Shown: positions 26,017 to 39,283 of the stretch, piece by piece
Position numbering within the stretch: the stretch's first letter is position 1
Layout of the letters: each line of letters begins with the position of its first letter
Assembly (NCBI RefSeq): GCF_019925205.1
Contig: NC_083560.1
Location: 148,262,526-148,326,525 of the forward strand
Reading direction: 5' to 3'
Source: Metopolophium dirhodum
Lineage: Eukaryota > Arthropoda > Insecta > Hemiptera > Aphididae
Length of the DNA stretch: 64,000 nucleotides
The notes under the pieces: generated by a model
The model's database searches: none
Told to the model about the DNA's origin: nothing
What the model saw: only the letters and a program-made list of their open reading frames with translations
Position numbers and translations under genes: made by a program

Positions 26017-29000
26017 ATGAAACCAATACAATTCATGCCTCGGACTCATATTTTGGATACGACTCGGAAACGGACCGGACAACTGGAATACAGGATTGGG
26101 ACATGGAATATTAGATCACTTTATAAACCAGGTGCACTTAAGTCTATATGTGATGCGGTGAAGAAATACAAGAACGTTCAAATAGTGGCGCTGCAGGAGG
26201 TCAGGTGGCCAGGGGAGGGAGACATGAGAACCAATGGAATGACATTATTTTATAGTGGATCATCCAATGGAAAGCATGAGAATGGAGTGGGTTTTTTAGT
26301 AAATGACCAGTTGTTACCTTCTATAAAGAAATTTACTCCAGTAAACGATCGCATCTGTCATATTCGTATAGCCGGTAAACAATATGACATTATACTGATA
26401 TGTGTATACTCACCCACAAAAACGGGTGAAGAAGACCTGAAGGATATGTTTTATGATGAATTAGAAAGAGTGTACAATGGTCTATCAGGACACTGTTTAA
26501 AAATTATATTAGGGGACTTTAACTCACAAGTTGGGTGAGAAACGATATATAGACCTACAATTGGTAGTGAGAGTATACATGATTTGAGTAATGGAAACGG
26601 CACCAGATTAGTTGAATTCGCAATAGCTAATGGCCTCATAGTGAGCAGTAGTTTCTTCCCCAGGAAGAATATAAACAAATATACGTGGACCTCACCAGGA
26701 GGAATTTACCAAAGTCAAATAGATCACGTCTTGGTTGATAAAGTGCATAGATCATGTATCAAGGATGTAAGGTCTAAAAGAGGAGCCGATGGTGATTCCG
26801 ATCATTTCCTAGTACTAGTGAAGGTAAAACTAATATTGTCAAACCATTGGAAAGCGAAAAGGAAGAAAACAAACACTACTAGGTTCGATGTGGATAAACT
26901 AGGAGAGGAAAGAATACTTCAACAATTTCAGCAGGGAATAAAAGATGCACTGTATATTCATACAAATAGACTAGAAGAGCATTCAGAAGTACAAACTGCG
27001 TGGGAAATAATTAAGAGCTCAGTCCTGGAGGTAGCAGACAACATGATAAAGCAACCTTCTAGGGGTAAAGCAAAGCATTGGTTTAATCAAAAATGTGCAG
27101 AAGTCATTAAACTACGCAATGATGCTAGATTAGAAATGCTACAATACCCAACTCAGCCAAATGTGGAGTTATATGTTAAAAAGAGAAAAGAAGCGCATAA
27201 GGTGCTAAGACAGGAAAAAAGGAAAATGGAAAAGGAAAAGATTGAAAAATTGGAAAGTTGTAGATACAACCCTAAAGAATTCTTTAGGCAGTGTAAATCC
27301 TTAAAAAACGGATTCAAGCCAACAACGCAATTCGTATTAAATGGAGAAGGGGTACTATTGTCAAATAGTAAAGATAAAGCAGAGGAGTTTCGGAAGTACT
27401 TTGACCAACTTCTGAATAGCGAACCCAATTTAAACCAAGGAGAAGATGACGAAGAATGGGGGGGGGGGGAACCCACAAACAACAACTTGAGAAATGAAGA
27501 ATTAGAACCAAACAGAGCAGAAATAGAATCAATTATTAAATCACTTAAAAATAATAAGGCTGCTGGAGAGGACCAAATTTGCGCAGAATTACTAAAGCTT
27601 GGAGGCCCAAGCCTAACGGATGGGATATTTAATCTTATATCTATGATATGGCGTAAAGAAGAAATTCCTACCGATTGGAGAACATCAGTTATCTGTCCAA
27701 TATTTAAAAAAGGTGATCCCAAATGTATAGACAATTATAGAGGTATATCTCTCCTAGATGTTGGGTATAAGGTCCTGTCTATATGTCTCCTACGAAGAAT
27801 ACAAGATGTATCGGAGCAAATGATTGGAGACTACCAGTGTGGATTTAAGAAGGGGAAGTCAACGATAGATCACATATTCACATTACGACAAATACTAAGT
27901 AAACATTACGAATATAATAAAAATATCCATCTAGTATTTGTAGACTTCAAGCAAGCATACGATAGTATAATTCGGAATAAACTATGGAAAAACCTAGCAA
28001 CTCTAGGTATTCGAAATAAAATAGTTAACTTAATAAAATTATGCAACAGTAACACAAAATGTGTGGTTCGGGTACAAGGAGAGCTATCAGACCCTTTTGA
28101 AGTTGGTAAAGGACTAAGACAGGGTGATGCACTATCACCTGTATTATTTAACTTAGCGTTAGAAAGTGTGTTAAGGAGAATGCCACGACGACAGATAATG
28201 AAATTAAATGAGAACCATACCCTACTAGCATATGCGGATGATATAATAATTTTAGGTGATACGAAGCAAGATACCGTATACAGTATGTCAGATCTAATGA
28301 AAGTATGCAAACATATAGGGCTGTCTATAAACCAGGAGAAGACCAAATATATGTTCATGACAAGAGAAGCACGAGATAATGAAGATGATTCAGACTTGGA
28401 AGTCGATGGGATATCATTTCAACAAGTACATGACTTCAAATATCTCGGAGTCAACATAAATAATAGAAACTGTATGCATAATGAAACAAAACTCCGTTTA
28501 AAAGCTGGGAATGGATGTTACTTTGCTATGTCACATCTGTTTAAGTCAAAATTATTATCTAGGAAAAATAAAGAGAAGCTATATACTACGTACCTCAGAC
28601 CAGTTGTGACTTATGCATGCTGTACTTGGGCTACAACAGCAGGAGATGAGAATAAACTTAAGATATTTGAAAGGAAGGTGTTAAGAAAAATCTATGGTCC
28701 CGTATATAATCATGATACCCAAGTGTGGGAGAGAAGGTCAAACGAACAAATACAACAATTATATGGAAAAGGAAATATAGTACAATTTGTAAAAGGCACT
28801 AGAATGGAGTGGGCTGGTCACGTTTGGAGAGCGGATAATAGTATTGTCAAGAAGGTAATTGTAAACAACTTAAACAGGAAAAGACCTCGCGGCAGACCGA
28901 AGCAGCGTTGGATAGATGCAGTCAAAAGAGATATCCAGGAGTTAAGATCAGATTGGCATGGAGACCTAATGCATGCATATAATAGAGAAGAGTGGAAGAA

Positions 29001-29037
29001 TTTGATATTGGTAGCAAAGGGCCTAAATGGCCTATAA
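26017..29037 (+). pseudogene. RTE-type LINE, endonuclease and reverse transcriptase, one in-frame stop
   Basis: One frame from 26017 to 29037 (1007 codons), broken only by TGA at 26536-26538. Part 1 is an APE endonuclease: GTWNIRSL, LQEVRWPG, ICVYSPT, GDFNSQVG. It continues after the stop with FTWTSP-like YTWTSPGG and SDHFLV. Then comes the RT: PTDWRTSVICPIFKKGD, YRGISLLDVGYK, FVDFKQAYDS, GLRQGDALSP and the catalytic YADD (about 28223). The C-terminus has the RTE-type KRPRGRPKQRW segment. This is the family often mislabelled craniofacial development protein 2-like. A single C-to-T type change would explain the stop, so it is a young copy. Confidence 0.9.
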
Positions 29038-29389
29038 TGCTATAAAAAATATGCACTAAGCACCACCTAAGACAATTTTAAAGTATAGAATATAGATTCC
29101 TATTTGAATCAAAATATTTTTATAAAAAGCACTCAAACAGTTGTACAAAAAAATAAAAATTAGCTATGTAATGTATAATAATATGTATTATAGTGAGATA
29201 AAATTAAAAAAAACTTTCAGATGAAACAATTTACTCTATTTTTTATAATTTCTAATGATGAATTTTGTATCATGCAATTTATTATGAACAGCGTTTATAT
29301 TTGTATAACAAGTATATTTAGTTGGATTAAATACCTATATTGATAAAAAAAAAGAATTTTAATTGTATAGTATTATATATTGTTATATA

Positions 29390-29726
29390 TTACCTATGGC
29401 TATACCTATGGTTATAGTACCTATGTGTTATATTATAAGGGCGATGCTATACACGGCGTAATCCACTGCGTTTTCCGTCGAATTAAAAACGCATTGGTTT
29501 AAATCGGAGCAGCTATACACGACGGCGACGGGCGTAATACGCCACGTTTTCCGCGGTGGCAAAAAATGCTGATCGGGTTGCGTATTACGCCCGTCGTGTA
29601 TAGCAGCTCCGATTTAAACCAATGCGTTTTTAATTCGACGGAAAACGCAGTGGAATACGCTGTGTATAGCATCGCCCTTATAATATAACACATAGGTACT
29701 ATAACCATAGGTATAGCCATAGGTAA
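29390..29726. repeat. Long palindromic (foldback) MITE
   Basis: Two arms of about 150 bp (29390-29542 and 29580-29726) are near-perfect reverse complements. They share CCTATGGTTATAGTACCTA, GGGCGATGCTATACACG and AAACGCATTGGTTTAAAT, around a 37-bp loop. The core is CpG-rich, unlike the AT-rich flanks. No coding capacity. Confidence 0.85.
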
Positions 29727-30352
29727 TAATATAATATTTAAATTTAATAATCAATACTTACGTAATACCATTCTTTTTCCCGTTGTTTTTATATGTATGT
29801 CCATCTTCTTGCTGCATTTTAATTATAAAATAAAAAGTTATGTTTAAAAGCAACTGCTGAAAATGGAAAAATCTCAAAATGAGAACTATACGAAGGATAT
29901 AATGTGAATGACACGACGAATAGTAGACAAATGCGGTTGATCGTTGAAATGCAGGTAGGTAGGTAAAATTACAGACTTGAAAATTAGTAATGACCATATA
30001 AGGGTTTATTGTAGAATAGGTAATTTACAAATTATATTTTTATTTATATATTTAATTCAATTTAATTGTACAAGAATATACTTATGCCGGATACCGGATG
30101 CGTGTTATAAATTATATAACATAGATTCTAATTTTATTTCAGAACGTTTCAATAACAATCAAAAATAATTTCATTTACAAAACCAAGATATTTGCACACT
30201 TTTATCATTATTTTTATTATTTTGATATTTTTCTCATATTGCAGCAATTATGCAACATATTTAAAATAATGAGTTATAAATTATTTATAACAAATACCTA
30301 ATAATGCAAAAATTAATGAAAATATAGTCGGCGATCGGGCGATGTCTTTGAT
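29727..30352. other. AT-rich spacer without recognised features
   Basis: No convincing ORF, repeat or RNA gene was seen; short open frames here look random. Confidence 0.4.
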
Positions 30353-30360
30353 CATACACT

Positions 30361-31993
30361 CAGTGGCGTAGACAGGGGGGGGGTTTGGGTGTTTAACCCC
30401 CCCACCCATTACCTTCCATAAAGTCGAAATTTTCATTTTTTTTTTTTTTTAATCTATTAGATGCACTGTATTTTTGCGCACATTTTGATATTATAATATC
30501 ATATTATTTCCCGCTAATTTCATTTGATATCGTACAAAAACCAATTCTCGTATCCTATCTTATCAATGTAAACACGTCACAGTTTTTTGCTGTTCCTGAA
30601 CAATTTGATATAAGTGACTTACGAGGTTTTCGTCTGTAGCCGTCGATATTCAAAAGTAAGACCATTGTTATCTATTATTTTTGGTTGTGTGATACTGTGA
30701 TAAATTAAAATCTGCAAATTTGTAATAACGAATTTACGAATATAATAAAATAAAAAAAAAATTCTAATTTGTCAATTTAATTCATATTTGATATTACACA
30801 TTCAACTTTTGCCATTATGGATAAATTTCTAATAATAAGAAAAACAAGTGCAGCATATCGGGAGCATATCAATTATTATGCTCTATAAAACAGCCAGAAT
30901 TTATACTAGCAACATTTGTGTTAGCAAAAGTATTTGGTATAAGCTTGCCACTAAGTAAACATCTCCAAACTAAAAATATAGATCTGATTGATGCTATTGA
31001 GAATGCGGATAGTGTTAGATGTATTATTGAAAATATAAGAAAAAACGCAGAAAGTGAAATTAAAAGTATATTTGTTGAAGTTAAAACTAAATGTAATGCA
31101 TTAAATATTGAGCCTCGTAGGATAAATGTTCAAAAAAATCGTTGCAAATGCCTAAGAGAATTCTCCTGAAGATTACTTTAGGATTTCTCTATTTATTCCA
31201 TTTATTGATAGTTTTATAAATGAACTAAATGAGCGATTTTTATCTCATAAAACTATGCTTAAAAATTTTACATGTCTTCTACCTTCCTCAAATGGCAAAT
31301 TTGATGAAAATAATATAAAACAACTTATCGAAATGTACCAAGATGATTTGGATTGCGGTAAATTAGCTGCAATCGGAGAAATAAAAACATGGCAACAAAA
31401 ATTTTTACAGACACAAGTTTTTCCAAAAAATGCCCTTGACGCTCTTCAAGAATGTAATGAAACAATTTTCCCATCAACTTTTAAATTGCTTCAAATCTTA
31501 GCAACCCTTCCAGTTACTACTGCCAGTAGTGAAAGGTCTTTTCCTACATTGAAACGACTGAAGACTTATTTGCGGAACACGACTTGCGAAAATAGATTAA
31601 ATGGTTTGGCACTTTTGAATATTTATAGAGAAATAATATTACAGCCGGAAGACGTTTTGAATAAATTAGACATAAAAACAAGAAGAATACGTTTGATGTA
31701 GATAAATAGTAAATTGTATACCTAGTTAGGTATGTTCATAATAATATTAGGATTTGATTTGTTATATAATTATAATTGTATAACCTGTACAAATAAAAAT
31801 GTATTAATTTTATGGTGTTTATAATATATTATAATTATAAAATATTGTACATTCACATTTCACAAGTTCACAACTGAACTTTGTTTTTGAATAGTTCAAT
31901 TGGGCAAAAAATATAACGAAAACTGTAAAAAACTAAGTTTAATTTTTACTTAAACCCCCCCCCCCCCCTTGAAAAATCCTGGCTACGCCACTG
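30361..31993 (+). mobile_element. Internally deleted hAT element with 8-bp target duplication
   Basis: The ends are CAGTGGCGTAGACAGGGGGG and ..CCTGGCTACGCCACTG (11-bp perfect inverted ends, each near a G/C run). An 8-bp duplication, CATACACT, lies at 30353-30360 and 31994-32001. Inside are a start-like MDKFLIIRKTSA segment, an abrupt join (near 30890) to the C-terminal half of a hAT transposase, and a frameshift. Confidence 0.92.
30918..31701 (+). pseudogene. hAT transposase C-terminal half, frameshifted
   Basis: The first frame (to 31169) has VFGISLPLSKHLQTKNIDL. A shifted frame from about 31150 to 31701 continues and holds the hATC signature LPVTTASSERSFPTLKRLK and LNGLALLNIYRE. The DDE catalytic region and the BED finger are absent. 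Non-autonomous. Confidence 0.85.
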
Positions 31994-32309
31994 CATACAC
32001 TCATTTATTTACTTACCTTACTCACGTGAAACGGTTTTTACAAACAGTTTGTGGATGGTGGACTTCCTTTTAAGCAATATCTAATAATGCCGCAATCATT
32101 CTGGCTTTCTTAATTTCTGATATTAGGCTATGCTAATAGCGGAAGGAGAAACAAAATATTATATAAATCCATAAAGTACCTATCCTATTACGGTTTATAT
32201 ACATATAAAAAAAATGAGTAGAGCCGTCCCAAGATAATCGGAGTCAGACGAGGCGTCACTACATTTATAAAAAAAAAAAAATTCTATAAGAAAGTCAAAT
32301 TAAATTTTT

Positions 32310-33100
32310 ATGAGCGTTTGAAATTCAAATTTTTACAACATTGGATATTCACTCGATTTCTCGTGTGGCGATTTCCTTATTTTGTTGTAATTCAAAATGA
32401 ATAACTGTAAATACATGAAAGTTTCACTGAATGTTTATATTAGCATTTTCTAAACACCATACAATTTTGAAAATATTTTGACTCTTTTTGAGCCGTTTAC
32501 GGACATTTTCAGTTTTAAATTTTTTTAGTTTTTGCTTCTATAAATATCAATAAAGTTTTATCTGTTGGGCGAAAAAGTGTAAGAATTTAATACAAGGCTC
32601 CTGATATATTGTTACAATATCAATTGAAAAATATTATAAATACATATGCGCAATTTTTTTTTATAAGCATTTAAAGATCGAATTTTGACAAAATTTATCA
32701 AAATCTCGAAAATTATCAATCATCGTAATTAATAAATTATAAAATGTTCAGTTTTTATAGCTAAGGATTGAAAATTTAAAACAAAGATTCTCATAAATAG
32801 TTCATACTGTAGCCAAAAAATCTAAAAAAAATATGAGCACAGTTATTTTTTACAGACATTTTAAATTCATATTTGGACAAAATTACATATTAAAAAACCT
32901 AGAATAACTATTTTAGTTATTTTGTTGTGATTGTATAATATTATTCGTGGGTATTTGAAACTTCTAAAGTGTACTATTATATATCTATGATAGTATCACG
33001 GTTTGTTGTTGATGTATAACGCGTTATAAGTACCTAATGGATATTGTGATATGATTAATTTGGAATTTATTATAGGTACCTAATTTTTTTTTAATACCAT
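32310..33100. repeat. Dispersed repeat, inverted relative to about 61010-61790
   Basis: Long blocks match in opposite orientation, for example TTTCACTGAATGTTTATATT, AAATATTTTGACTCTTTTTG and TATAACGCGTTATA. It is non-coding and AT-rich. It appears to be part of a widespread aphid-type repeat. Confidence 0.7.
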
Positions 33101-36100
33101 AGATACCCACACAGCAATTCCATAATATCAATATTACAATAACTTTAAAACTGAATTATATTTTAAATATTATGATTATAAAGTTGGTTCAACATTTTAT
33201 GAAGTTTAAAAATGTAATATTACAATTTATATATTTTCTCAATGATACAATTTAATTAGTTTAATAATATTTAAGTTTAAACCAAATGAAAATATTAAAA
33301 TAATATTTTAGTTTTAATTTTAAACAAGGTTACTCTGACAATATTATTCTAACTTTTTATTTAAATTAAAATAATAATATTAAAATTTTAAATTCTTGTA
33401 AATATTTTACAAATATAAAATTATTAGTGTATAATAATATTGTATATTAATCTTAGGAGAACATTTAAAGCTAATTTAATTTATAATATTTTTATTTTTT
33501 ATTTATTTAACATTGAAGTAACCAGTCCTTTATTAATAACCTGCATTATTGTTTGATAACACCACCGATAACGATGACTTTGATCTATCTATATAATAAT
33601 ATATATACTACTATTGTAAATACAATAATTCCTATTTATTAATCATAGTGTGATTAATATTTAGACTGCATTAGTTTTACCAAAAACTGAATAATTATTA
33701 TAAATATTGAATATTAGTTATATATAATTTTTAACTCGATCCGTCACTTCCGTCTAGGGCAGGGATGGCAAATATAATTTTTCTAACATGCCAATTTATG
33801 ACATAATTAAAAAAAAAAAATTTCAGCCGTGCGCCACTATTATTATTTGTTTTAACACTGAGAATTTTTACAAAATATAAATGAAAAATGAATGACAATA
33901 ATGTAAAAATACAAAAAAAAGGGAAAAAAAATTATTATTATTATATATATATATATTGTTTGTTAGAAACCTTTTGCTTAGTATTACTTTAAAGATTTTT
34001 TTATGTCTGGCGTTGATATGCTGTTGCTTGTGAAATCTTATTGGATGTCCAACTATTGTAGTAAGTTATAAACAGCTATCAGGGGGGGCTAGGGGGCTAT
34101 AGCCCCGGGCCGCAAGTTGAAAGGGGCCACAATGTGTCAACTCATTTTTTTTAAAACATTATTATAACTTATAAATTTTAAATTTATGTCATATGAAAAT
34201 GGACTATGGACTTGGATACTCCATTATACCGACACACAAGATCCAATTATAGGTATAGTGGTCGTCAGCTATATAGGGCTAGGATTTATATAAGCAATAA
34301 CAGCATGTATTTTTTTACGTCCAGATGGAGTTTTAGTGAGTAATGTCCGCGATATATATTATATTCTGATGAGAAAAGTACTATTTTTATTTTGCATGTT
34401 TTTGCAATATTTTATTGAATACTTAGTATGATCGTACCATCAAAAAATATCTTAAATACAATATATAAATATACGTATGTATTGTATTTAATCTGGTAAT
34501 AATTAAAATGACCAAACTATTATAGGTATATAACTTGGTTTTTTGGTCCAACATAAATTTTATTTTTATAAATACGCAATCCAATGGTAGCGTATAGTGG
34601 TACAATATATGCAATAAAAGAATGAATAATTTGACGGAGAAAGATAAACACAATAAATAAATAAGGCATACTAAAATAATATTATTGAGGTATGTGATAA
34701 TTGATAAATAAAATATAAATCATTTTTAATTCTTAATCTCAATATTATAATATTATATATATATATTATAATATATATAATAATATATAGTCATTAATAA
34801 GACAATCAGCCAATCACTGATGTATTATTATTCATTATAGTTCATAACTATTTAGATCTCCGAGATAGCAGATAATAGATAATTATATATAATAGATCTT
34901 AAAGATTTTGTGTTCACTATATATATGCAACTATACACGGAAAACTAAATATTTCCAAAAACTATTTAATATTGTTACATATTTGGAGTTTTCTCTTTAG
35001 ATGGCTTAATACCACACCGAGTACTTGCGTTTAAAGGGATAAAAATCATGAAAATCGATACAGTAGAATTTCAGATATAACTTGACAAAAAATCATCTCA
35101 CGTTTTAATAATATTAGTAATATAATATATTAAGATATAACATTGCATCTATGATAGGGCCCTATAATAGCCTGTATGCACGCGTTTCATACGCATCGCG
35201 TACGGGGACGCGTTCGCCCGCGTATCCAACAACGAGTCGCGTTTTATACGCGTCCATGTGAAACAGTCAATATATAAATCACGTAATTCTGAACGCGACC
35301 GCGACGTATGAAACGTGCGCGTACGATATGAAACGGGCCTAAAGATGAAGATTTTAATATGATTTGTGGAATTGCCGATCCGCTCGGTTATTTCCTTTTT
35401 AAAATTATTTTTAGATTTACATGCGGGTACCAATGTACTTACTCTAGCGATTTCGGATTAGGTGGGGTCCTGTCGGCCGTCGCTTAAACGATAACGACGA
35501 TAATATAACAATATCTTCGTCATTAAAATAATATTCAGTCCGACAATCGTCATTTCGTCAGTGACTATTGAGTATTGACTATTGACTATAACCAACTATA
35601 ACATTGGTGATCAAATCGTAATATTGTTAAACTAATAATAATATCAAATTATATTCGTCATACCTACAGAAGAAAACTGTTTCAAATCGAAAATTCTAAG
35701 TTTTCACTTTTCAACAGCTTTGGTAAGTAAAATCTTACGTTATTAATTTGTTTTAATTTTACTTTACTTATACAGCCATATAGGTACCTATATATCTGTT
35801 AAGAAGACGTGAACGCCACACACATATTTTGTAATTTGTTGTCTCCGTCTTACAAACGTACTATAAAAAAAAATATATGTTCTATATAGTACTACATATC
35901 AAATTGACGTTCGGTATATAGAACCAATTTATTGTGCTTTTAAAAAAAAATAATATGCAATCTGGTTTGGTTTTGTAACATACCTACTGTTTTTAAAAAC
36001 ATTTAGATTTTCTCGTCTGTGTTGGGAAAATATGAATTTATATTTTGTTTTTGTTTTCATGCTTTATGCAGACCAACAATATAGCATTAGAGTGAATTAA

Positions 36101-36957
36101 TATACCTATAATCAAACTTAAATAGTAAGTACATATTATCTGTGTTTATACATTATTTTTTTACGACCTTTTAATTTTTAATAGGGTTATGATCATTTTT
36201 ATAATATTTTACATACTCACAATTTTCATAAAAATTAAAATATTTAAATAAAAAACCAACATACATAATGTTAATTCCAAACCCTATTATAAATGCCTTT
36301 AAGCTTGATAATAGGTTTTAACTTTAATATATCAAAGCTCACAACACAAAATTGTTTCATGATGTACTATTGTTTAATAGATGAGAATACATTAATATAG
36401 GTTAATTATATATCAGGTATATTAATATAGGTACGGTTAGTTTAGGTAGTTAAGTAGTTTGATAGGTTTTTTTTGATAGCACTACTAACCAATAATTAAA
36501 ATTATTTTAAATTAAATTTAAAAAACCTAATGTTCTCAAACTGATAACTTAAATTGTAGTTATGTTATCAAAAAAATAAAAACGCTACGACACAGATAAA
36601 GTTCTTCCTTGTGCGTTGTAGAATTTGGGTAATTCAACAATAATAATACATGAGATGAGATAGTAGATAGTACATTAATTGTAAGACGAAGACAACAAAT
36701 GTGGGTATCACGTCCTTTTAAACATTCTTAGTAAGTTTATAATATAAGTAATATAATATATATATATATATTAATATTAAATAAATGCATGTTTTGGTTA
36801 TGAACATTTTAGGAATTATAATTTTAAAAATGTATAATATATAATATATTTTTTATAATATTAAGTTTGATAAAATTGATTTATGATTAGAAACATAGAT
36901 ACGATGCTAGGTACAATATTGTTACCTCATATATTACTATTTTTTTTTTTCAGTAAG
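33101..36957. other. Long AT-rich repeat field without a gene
   Basis: Contains hAT-like terminal sequences at 33768 (CAGGGATGGCAAATATAA) and 34079 (CAGGGGGGGCTAGGGGGCTA) whose partners I could not place, TA microsatellites near 34740-34790, and a CpG-rich MITE at 35154-35345. Copies of a short dispersed motif (TTGTCTCCGTCTTACAA) occur near 35840 and, inverted and diverged, near 36690. No convincing coding sequence. Confidence 0.5.
35154..35345. repeat. CpG-rich MITE
   Basis: The left side (GGGCCCTATAATAGCC .. GCACGCGTTTCATACGC) and the right side (complement of GGCCCGTTTCATATCGTACG .. CACGTTTCATACG) form imperfect inverted arms with repeated TTTCATACG motifs. It is strongly CpG-rich in an AT-rich setting. 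The exact ends are uncertain. Confidence 0.5.
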
Positions 36958-39033
36958 ATGATTAAAAGTAATAGGACTAGAAACAGGAAAATTAAAGAGG
37001 AACGAGATTTAGTGAATAATTTATTTACATTGGACCAGGGTACAGAGTCTGATACATTTATCATTTCTAGTAATACAAGACAGGATAATAGTAATATCCC
37101 CGTATTAACATTAGATAATTTAACTCCTAGACTTGATCCAAATCTGGCATCAGGTGTTCATCAACCACATTCAAATTCTTTATTGTCTAGTGTATCAACA
37201 GTTGATAATTTGTCCAAAAAGCAATCTACTGATAATAGTAATTCCTTAGTACTTGATACAACAACATTACCAAATCTTAATGATAGTCTTGCACATTGGG
37301 CTGTTAACCATAATGTTCCAATGACTACAGTGAATTCATTATTATCATTATTAAGAACCCACAAATGTTTTTCATCCTTACCTAAAGATAGTAGAACACT
37401 TTTACATACATCTTCTAAATTTGATTATACTCTACGAGTCGTAGAACCTGGCTTGTATTACCATTTTGGAATTGCTAAAGGCATTCTCCAAAATTATGTG
37501 GCAAATGAAAATTATTTTTCATTAAAATTTGCTGTAGGTATTGACGGACTCCCTCTTTCAAAATCCAGTGGAAGTCAATTTTGGCCTATTTTAGCTTACA
37601 TAATAACTACAAATAAGAAATCTCAAGTTTTTCCAGTTGGAATGTATCATGGGTATACAAAACCCAATGATAGTGATGATTATTTATTAGATTTTGTTAA
37701 TGAGGCAGTAGAATTATCATTAAATGGGATAGTTGTACAAAATAAGAAAATTAATGTTTCATTTAATGTCTTCTGTTGTGATGCACCAGCCAAGAGTTTT
37801 ATCCTCAAAACCAAAGGACATTCTGGATTTTCATCATGTTCACGATGTAAAATCGAAGGAGAATACATTAATAATCGTGTTTGTTTCCCATATAATAGAA
37901 ATAAATCTGCTTTAAGAACTGATACAGAGTATAGAAATTGTACTGATGAAGATTTCCATACATCAACATCTCCTTCAATTCTTACCAGAATACCCAATTT
38001 TGATATTTCTAAATCGTTTGTGCTAGATTATATGCACTTAGTAACATTGGGTGTGATGCGTAAACTTATTTCATTTTGGGTTATCAGAGGTCCAGCCAAT
38101 GTTCGCCTACCAGGAAGAAAAATTAATGAAATAACTAAATTACTATTAGAAATAAAGCCTTATATACCTTTGGAATTTTCTAGAAAACCTCGAGAAGTGC
38201 AAGATATTTGTCGTTGGAAAGCAACCGAATTGCGTTTGTTTTTAATTTATCTTGGTCCTTTAATTCTTGATGGTATTTTATCAACTAATTGCTTAGTTAA
38301 CTTTATGGCATTAAATGTGGCAATGGTAATTTTACTAAGTCCGGATAAAGTTCATTATTCAGAGTATGCTCAACAATTATTGGATTATTTTGTAATGACA
38401 TTTGATAAAATATATGGAAATTTCAATGTTTCTCATAACATTCATGGGCTTCTTCATATCACATCTGATTATGACCGTTATGGTCCACTTGATCAATGTA
38501 GTTGTTTTCCGTTTGAAAACCATATGAAGGAAATTAAAGTAGCTCTAAGAAAAAGTGAAAAACCTCTTCAACAATTTATTTGTCGGTACAATGAAAAGTG
38601 TCATGTCCGTAATCAAAACTTCAATCAAATTAACAAAGAATTTACTTTAAAAAAAATGCACAATAATGGTCCATTACTTGAATATTTAAATTATCTACAA
38701 TATCACCAGATTATTTTTGAAAATTTTACTCTAAAAACTAACAATGACAAAGACTGCTATATTTTAACTCATTGTGGTCAGATTGTAAAATGTGCAAATA
38801 TTATACGTGAAAAAATTGATAGTGTTACATTTATAGTGGGTCAAAGCTTTTTAAACAAGTTCCCAGCATATACTAAACCTATTTGCTCTTCAATTTTAAA
38901 TATTTACAAAGTTGATAATCTCATGGATAATCTTAAGGTCTGGAATATTATTGACATAAAATATAAAATGATGGTGATACCATTGAATAACTGCACTTAT
39001 GCTATACCAATATTACATACAGATATTATTTAA
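36958..39033 (+). CDS. Transposase_21-like (CACTA/EnSpm-type) protein
   Basis: 691 aa from MIKSNRTRNRKIKEER. I choose this ATG because a TTTTTTTTCAG acceptor sits five bases upstream and the longer frame merely translates its pyrimidine tract. The N-terminal 100 residues are serine/asparagine-rich. The body has FAVGIDGLPLSKSSGSQFWP (presumed first catalytic Asp), a zinc-like CSRCKIEGEY, LDYMHLVTLGVMRKL and CSCFPFENHMKEIK, a layout I associate with Transposase_21. It is uninterrupted. The next gene, same strand, is a DUF4806-type protein, suggesting a two-gene transposon. Terminal repeats were not located. Confidence 0.65.
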   Translation: MIKSNRTRNRKIKEERDLVNNLFTLDQGTESDTFIISSNTRQDNSNIPVLTLDNLTPRLDPNLASGVHQPHSNSLLSSVSTVDNLSKKQSTDNSNSLVLDTTTLPNLNDSLAHWAVNHNVPMTTVNSLLSLLRTHKCFSSLPKDSRTLLHTSSKFDYTLRVVEPGLYYHFGIAKGILQNYVANENYFSLKFAVGIDGLPLSKSSGSQFWPILAYIITTNKKSQVFPVGMYHGYTKPNDSDDYLLDFVNEAVELSLNGIVVQNKKINVSFNVFCCDAPAKSFILKTKGHSGFSSCSRCKIEGEYINNRVCFPYNRNKSALRTDTEYRNCTDEDFHTSTSPSILTRIPNFDISKSFVLDYMHLVTLGVMRKLISFWVIRGPANVRLPGRKINEITKLLLEIKPYIPLEFSRKPREVQDICRWKATELRLFLIYLGPLILDGILSTNCLVNFMALNVAMVILLSPDKVHYSEYAQQLLDYFVMTFDKIYGNFNVSHNIHGLLHITSDYDRYGPLDQCSCFPFENHMKEIKVALRKSEKPLQQFICRYNEKCHVRNQNFNQINKEFTLKKMHNNGPLLEYLNYLQYHQIIFENFTLKTNNDKDCYILTHCGQIVKCANIIREKIDSVTFIVGQSFLNKFPAYTKPICSSILNIYKVDNLMDNLKVWNIIDIKYKMMVIPLNNCTYAIPILHTDII

Positions 39034-39283
39034 AAATTGTTTTAATAAAAGCAAATGTAAATATATAAACCATTGTATCATAAATGTATTAAAATGTAAT
39101 ATAGGCAATTAAAAATAGTAAATAATATGATAGTAAAAATGTCAACATAAATTATTCTTATTTGTGCTGTGGTTATTACCATCAGGTAAATGAGTGTAGG
39201 TGTAATTTATTATTTAATATTTTTTAAATTAATTACTGTAATAAATCCAATTTATATATGTATTATAGCTTTCTTTGAGCATT

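Noticed and set aside
33768..34200. Full hAT elements starting at 33768 or 34079
   Set aside because: Only one terminus of each could be read; no partner end or target duplication was found.
36883..36957. Upstream extension of the Transposase_21-like ORF
   Set aside because: Includes a TTTTTTTTTTTTCAG acceptor; the coding start at 36958 is more credible.
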